17,081 nt of DNA from an uncultured Lachnospiraceae bacterium. Lineage in GTDB: Bacteria; Bacillota; Clostridia; Lachnospirales; Lachnospiraceae. The notes below the pieces were generated by a model. It was given only the letters and a program-made list of their open reading frames with translations. It was not told where the DNA came from and made no database searches. Shown here in pieces: positions 14,033 through 17,081 of this stretch. The translations under genes and the position numbers were made by a program. The stretch's first letter is position 1; each line of letters starts with the position of its first letter. The stretch lies in assembly GCA_945787485.1 (NCBI GenBank), contig CALZHV010000024.1, forward strand, positions 1 to 17,081. Direction: 5' to 3'.

Positions 14033-15892
14033 ATGTGTGGAATATGCGGTTTTACCGGAAAAAAAGAAGAAAGAAATTCTGAAATACTGACTGCCATGAT
14101 GAATAAAATTATACACCGTGGACCCGATTCTGCAGGGCAGTATATTGATGACGGAATATCTTTAGGATTTAGACGATTGAGTATAATTGATTTGGAAAAT
14201 GGCTCTCAGCCTATGAAAAATGCTGCTGAGGATATTGTTGTTGTATTTAACGGAGAGATATACAATTACAAGGAGATAAAGGCAGAGCTTATAGAAAAGG
14301 GATACAAATTCCAAAATAATTCAGATACGGAATGTCTGATTCACGGATACGAGGAATATGGAACAGACCTTGTGAAGCATTTAAGAGGAATGTTTGCATT
14401 TGTAATCTGGGACAAAAAGAATAAAACTGCATTCGGAGCGAGAGACCATTTCGGAATTAAACCATTTTATTATTCTGTCATAAATAAAAATCTCGTTTTT
14501 GGTTCAGAAATAAAAAGCATACTTGAATATCCGGGATATGAGAAAAGCGTTAACCTTGAAGCATTGCAGGCATATCTCACATTTCAGTATTCCGTTTTGC
14601 CGGAAACGTTTTTTAAGGGCATTTTCAAGCTGATGCCGGGACATTATATGGTATTTAAAGATGGAAAAATCGATATCAAAAGATATTGGGAACCTACTTA
14701 TGAGCCTGAAGAAGGTCTTACACTTGATGACTGGGTAAATAGAATAGATGAAGCTACAAAAAATTCTGTTGATTATCACATGATAAGTGATGTTGAAGTT
14801 GCTTCACTTTTGTCAAGTGGAGTAGATTCGAGCTACCTTGTTGCGAGATACAGTGGAACAAAGACATTTACAGTAGGTTTCGAAAATGACGGTTATGCAG
14901 AAATTGATTATGCAAAAAGGCTTTCAAAAAAATTAGACCTTGAAAATTATGAAAAAACAATTACTCCTGAAGAGTATTGGAAGGTGCTTCCAAGCGTCCA
15001 ATATCATATGGACGAGCCACTTGCAGATGCCTCATGTGTAGCGTTATATTTTGTTGACAGAGAAGCAGCAAAGCAGGTTAAGGTAGTATTATCCGGCGAG
15101 GGTGCTGACGAGTTCTTTGGCGGATACAACATCTACCATGAACCGTTTTCGCTTAAACCATTTAAGAAGATACCTAAACCGATAAAAGCCGTAATGAAGG
15201 GCATAGCTTCTATAGCTCCAAATATAAAAGGTAAAAATTATATAATAAGAGGATGCACTCCGCTTAGAAAACGTTTTGTCGGAAATGCATTCAGATTTAA
15301 TGAAAAAGAAGTTGCCAGAGTGATGAAGCTTCCTTCCGGTATGCCTGATAAGTATATAGAGAAAATAACAGGCAAGTTCTATGATAAGGCAGAGAAGGCA
15401 GGTTATGATGATGTAACCAAAATGCAGTATATAGATATGAATTTCTGGCTTATAGGAGATATTCTTCTCAAGGCGGACAAGATGAGCATGGCTCATTCGC
15501 TTGAATCAAGAGTACCTTTCCTGGACAAGGAATTGTTTGAGACAGCCAGAAAGATTCCTACGGAATTTAAAATAAATGATAAAACAACTAAGTATGCATT
15601 CAGAGAGTGTGCCAATAAATATTTACCAAAAGAGGTTGCTTCAAAGAAGAAGCTCGGTTTCCCTGTGCCTATTGCAAAATGGCTCAGACAGGATGATTAT
15701 TATGAAAAAATAAAAACAGCATTTAATAGTGAGAATGCGAAGCAATTTTTCAATATTGATGAATTAAATAAGCTTATTGACAGACATAAAGCAGGCAAGA
15801 GTGATTTTTCAAAGAAGATTTGGACTGTATATATGTTCTTAATATGGTATGACATTTATTTTGGTGACGCAGGAATACCTGAAACAGTTTAA
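14033..15892 (+). CDS. asnB: asparagine synthase (glutamine-hydrolysing)
   Basis: This 619-aa enzyme makes asparagine from aspartate, ATP and glutamine. Cys2 of MCGICGFTG is the glutaminase nucleophile once Met is removed. The Ntn-type glutaminase domain continues with IIHRGPDSAGQY, LGFRRLSIID and VVFNGEIYNYKEI. The synthetase domain has the ATP PP-loop S261-SGVDSS, then LSGEGADEFFGGY and DILLKADKMSMAHSLESRVPF. Every key motif is intact. AAAAGGAGA lies well placed before the ATG. It is the last gene before a strong terminator, 56 bases after the nucleoside kinase gene. No T-box or other leader is visible in that short gap, so any regulation would act at the operon promoter. Confidence 0.97.
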   Translation: MCGICGFTGKKEERNSEILTAMMNKIIHRGPDSAGQYIDDGISLGFRRLSIIDLENGSQPMKNAAEDIVVVFNGEIYNYKEIKAELIEKGYKFQNNSDTECLIHGYEEYGTDLVKHLRGMFAFVIWDKKNKTAFGARDHFGIKPFYYSVINKNLVFGSEIKSILEYPGYEKSVNLEALQAYLTFQYSVLPETFFKGIFKLMPGHYMVFKDGKIDIKRYWEPTYEPEEGLTLDDWVNRIDEATKNSVDYHMISDVEVASLLSSGVDSSYLVARYSGTKTFTVGFENDGYAEIDYAKRLSKKLDLENYEKTITPEEYWKVLPSVQYHMDEPLADASCVALYFVDREAAKQVKVVLSGEGADEFFGGYNIYHEPFSLKPFKKIPKPIKAVMKGIASIAPNIKGKNYIIRGCTPLRKRFVGNAFRFNEKEVARVMKLPSGMPDKYIEKITGKFYDKAEKAGYDDVTKMQYIDMNFWLIGDILLKADKMSMAHSLESRVPFLDKELFETARKIPTEFKINDKTTKYAFRECANKYLPKEVASKKKLGFPVPIAKWLRQDDYYEKIKTAFNSENAKQFFNIDELNKLIDRHKAGKSDFSKKIWTVYMFLIWYDIYFGDAGIPETV

Positions 15893-15982
15893 ATATTTAA
15901 GAAAAAAATAATATTTGGTTAACATAATGATGTTGATGAGCGAAATAAATATGTCTAATTCTTTTCAACTAAAATTATTGAT

Positions 15983-16019
15983 AAAAAAAGCAGTTTTTTA
16001 CAAAAAACTGCTTTTTTTT
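15983..16019 (+). terminator. strong terminator after asnB, potentially bidirectional
   Basis: AAAAAAAGCAGTTTTTT (15983-15999) and AAAAAACTGCTTTTTTT (16002-16018) form a perfect 17-bp stem around an AC loop, with a T-tract on the + side (8 T) and, read from the other strand, seven T. The next promoter starts 2 bases later. The 90 bases between asnB and this hairpin hold only AT-rich sequence with short palindromes such as AACAT-AATG-ATGTT (15921-15934). Confidence 0.92.
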
Positions 16020-16020
16020 A

Positions 16021-16049
16021 GTGACATTTGTACAAAATTGAGTTATAAT
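16021..16049 (+). promoter_or_regulatory. sigma-A-type promoter of the unknown 237-aa gene
   Basis: GTGACA (16021-16026, 5 of 6 consensus) and a perfect TATAAT (16044-16049) are spaced by exactly 17 bases, directly after the asnB terminator. Transcription would begin near 16056 and give a leader of about 85 bases. This is among the best promoter matches in the window. Confidence 0.75.
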
Positions 16050-16065
16050 AAAGCTATGTAAATTA

Positions 16066-16128
16066 ATGGGCGAAGAGGCTTTGGTATATGTAGTGTTTTA
16101 GGGAGAATTAAACTTGTTTATGGGCGAA
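16066..16128 (+). repeat. 9-bp direct repeat ATGGGCGAA in the leader of the unknown gene
   Basis: ATGGGCGAA occurs at 16066-16074 and 16120-16128, in a shared context of TTAATGGGCGAA and TTTATGGGCGAA. The second copy runs straight into the ribosome binding site AAAGGAGGAGG; the first is followed by GAGGC. Each ATG opens a tiny reading frame (11 codons ending at 16101; 9 codons ending at 16149 and overlapping the gene's start), but neither has a ribosome binding site. A regulatory role is speculation. Confidence 0.5.
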
Positions 16129-16141
16129 AGGAGGAGGGCCT

Positions 16142-16855
16142 ATGAGTAACAAGATTAACCTTTTACAGATGCAGCATTACTTTGAAGGACAGGTCGGGAA
16201 AATAAGATTGATAAGTGATCTTGCATTGAGTGAAAATGATTACAGAAGTCTGGGTACAAAACTTAAAGCATTATGTTTCTTTACCGGAAGTGAAAATGAT
16301 ATTGAGGATTATATGTTATCGATAATAGTATATAGCACTTATACATTAATCTACGGTGAAGAGGATGCGAAATTCGATGCGATATTGAAGCTTATAATGA
16401 GCAATGAACAGTATATGGAAAGAACTTATCTTAACATGTTCAGAAACAGTTTTGATGAATTCGGTATTAATACGTTCGGCATAGATGCAGGTGATTTAAA
16501 GACTACCTGCAAGATGATTCTTGCAAGACATGCGGGTGTTCCGAATTATGAAAAAAATCAATTTTTTGACATGATGAGTAAATTCATAGACTATCAGGAT
16601 GTGGAATCCATGTATGAACAGGTATACGAACTTCATCCGCCAAGAGCGAAAAAAATTGCATCCATTTTAAGTCCTGACATTAGAAATGATATGATTCTTG
16701 ATGCCAGGATGCTTGTAAAGGAAGTATATGATGGTAGGATAGACAGAAATTATCTGTTGGACAAATATCCTAAGCTTTCTATTAGTCTTATAGATTATTG
16801 TTTAATGTGGAATGATTGTAATAAGCATATGCTTAGATTTAACAATAATTATTAG
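16142..16855 (+). CDS. hypothetical protein, 237 aa, unrecognised
   Basis: I do not recognise this family. The ATG at 16142 follows AAAGGAGGAGG, a very strong ribosome binding site, and the gene has its own near-consensus promoter, so it is surely expressed. The protein has no signal peptide or membrane segment and should be cytoplasmic. It reads as mostly alpha-helical, with an acidic-basic mix, no P-loop, no obvious metal-binding cluster and no clear helix-turn-helix. Segments that may help a search are LGTKLKALCFFTGSENDIEDY (about 37-57), HPPRAKKIASILSPDIRNDM, and the C-terminal DKYPKLSISLIDYCLMWNDC. Codon use is like its neighbours, so there is no sign of transfer. It is convergent with rnpB, about 85 bases away. 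No good terminator for it is visible. Confidence 0.85.
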   Translation: MSNKINLLQMQHYFEGQVGKIRLISDLALSENDYRSLGTKLKALCFFTGSENDIEDYMLSIIVYSTYTLIYGEEDAKFDAILKLIMSNEQYMERTYLNMFRNSFDEFGINTFGIDAGDLKTTCKMILARHAGVPNYEKNQFFDMMSKFIDYQDVESMYEQVYELHPPRAKKIASILSPDIRNDMILDARMLVKEVYDGRIDRNYLLDKYPKLSISLIDYCLMWNDCNKHMLRFNNNY

Positions 16856-16900
16856 GATTAAAAACGGAAATAAAGCTGTGTGACAAAATTCATTTAGATT

Positions 16901-16926
16901 AAAAAATGGTTTTAAACTGTTTAAAA
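16901..16926 (-). terminator. weak candidate terminator for rnpB
   Basis: On the - strand TTTTAAAC-A-GTTTAAAA forms an 8-bp AT-rich palindrome (16910-16926), followed by CCATTTTTT (16901-16909). It lies about 15 bases beyond the rnpB 3' end. The stem is weak and the T-tract is offset by three bases, so efficiency is doubtful. On the + strand the same palindrome has no U-tract, so it would not end the unknown gene well. Confidence 0.4.
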
Positions 16927-16940
16927 TGAAATTTAATGTG

Positions 16941-17081
16941 TAAGTCGGACTATAAGCCGGGTTATGTCGAGAGTGATTATCTATCTAGGTTTTATGTTAC
17001 CATAAAACTCGAGCGACCTACCTGAAAACGCAGCGGGCAACTGCATAGTTTTCTGTTTGGTCTTGCTTCGGATGGGGTTTA
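16941..17081 (-). ncRNA. rnpB: RNase P RNA, 3' part (5' part beyond the window)
   Basis: This is the catalytic RNA of RNase P, which trims tRNA 5' leaders. Reading the - strand from the window edge, I see the diagnostic blocks AAACCCCATCCGAAGCAAGA (P15/L15 substrate-CCA-binding region), CAGGTAGGTCGCTCGAG, CCTAGATAGATAATCAC, and GACATAACCCGGCTTATAG, which contains the 3' strand of P4 and the conserved closing helix. A perfect local stem, GTTTTATG-GTAA-CATAAAAC with a GNRA loop, sits between the middle blocks. The 3' end is placed at about 16941-16943 by the TCCGACTT tail. About 140 of an expected 350-400 bases are present. The layout matches type A RNAs as found in Clostridia, not the Bacillus type B. 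Confidence 0.93.

Noticed and set aside
15089..15496. 135-codon open frame on the - strand opposite asnB
   Set aside because: Asparagine synthase motifs run through the whole stretch on the + strand, and the antisense product has no recognisable feature.
1..17081. CRISPR arrays, insertion sequences, prophage genes, tRNA genes
   Set aside because: I looked for regularly spaced repeats, transposase or integrase motifs, and tRNA cloverleaf/T-loop sequences and found none that I could support.

Overview
The window looks like a chromosomal segment from a low-GC Gram-positive anaerobe of the Clostridia, most likely a Lachnospiraceae member (Roseburia/Butyrivibrio/Agathobacter-like). The reasons are AT-rich DNA, strong AGGAGG ribosome binding sites, sigma-A-type promoters, lipoprotein signal peptides, a dnaG-rpoD-trmK-nif3 gene order typical of Firmicutes, and an RNase P RNA with clostridial-looking 3' sequence. 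The placement is inference from protein and gene-order resemblance; no search was run. All protein genes are on the + strand. I see no insertion sequence, prophage, tRNA or CRISPR array.

Layout. (1) 134-1213: a membrane-anchored alpha/beta-hydrolase-fold protein whose nucleophile and histidine positions appear to be substituted. (2) 1286-5076: a carbohydrate-type (CUT1) ABC importer unit. It has a strong promoter, a ~200-nt structured leader, a very acidic-linker solute-binding lipoprotein, an intercistronic region with two hairpin elements (one a terminator nested in a 17-bp inverted repeat), two permeases and a terminator. No ATPase is encoded here. (3) 5137-6419: a monocistronic PrsA/SurA-like lipoprotein with its own promoter and terminator; its parvulin domain seems to lack the usual histidines. 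(4) 6428-6620: a second terminator-like hairpin and a possible -10 box. (5) 6620-16019: a long, tightly spaced gene run, dgt - dnaG - rpoD - trmK - nif3-like - TGS/uridine-kinase-like nucleoside kinase - asnB, with no internal terminator seen and a strong terminator after asnB. This is an extended macromolecular-synthesis operon joining dNTP hydrolysis, primase, the primary sigma factor and tRNA modification. (6) 16021-16855: a separately promoted, unrecognised 237-aa soluble protein with a 9-bp direct repeat in its leader. (7) 16941-17081 on the - strand: the 3' part of rnpB, running off the window end and convergent with the preceding gene.

Most of the window is housekeeping. The parts most worth a second look are the nested inverted repeat/terminator between the solute-binding protein and its permeases, the structured leader before it, the two enzyme-fold proteins that seem to have lost catalytic residues, the compact hairpin just upstream of dgt, and the unknown gene next to rnpB.
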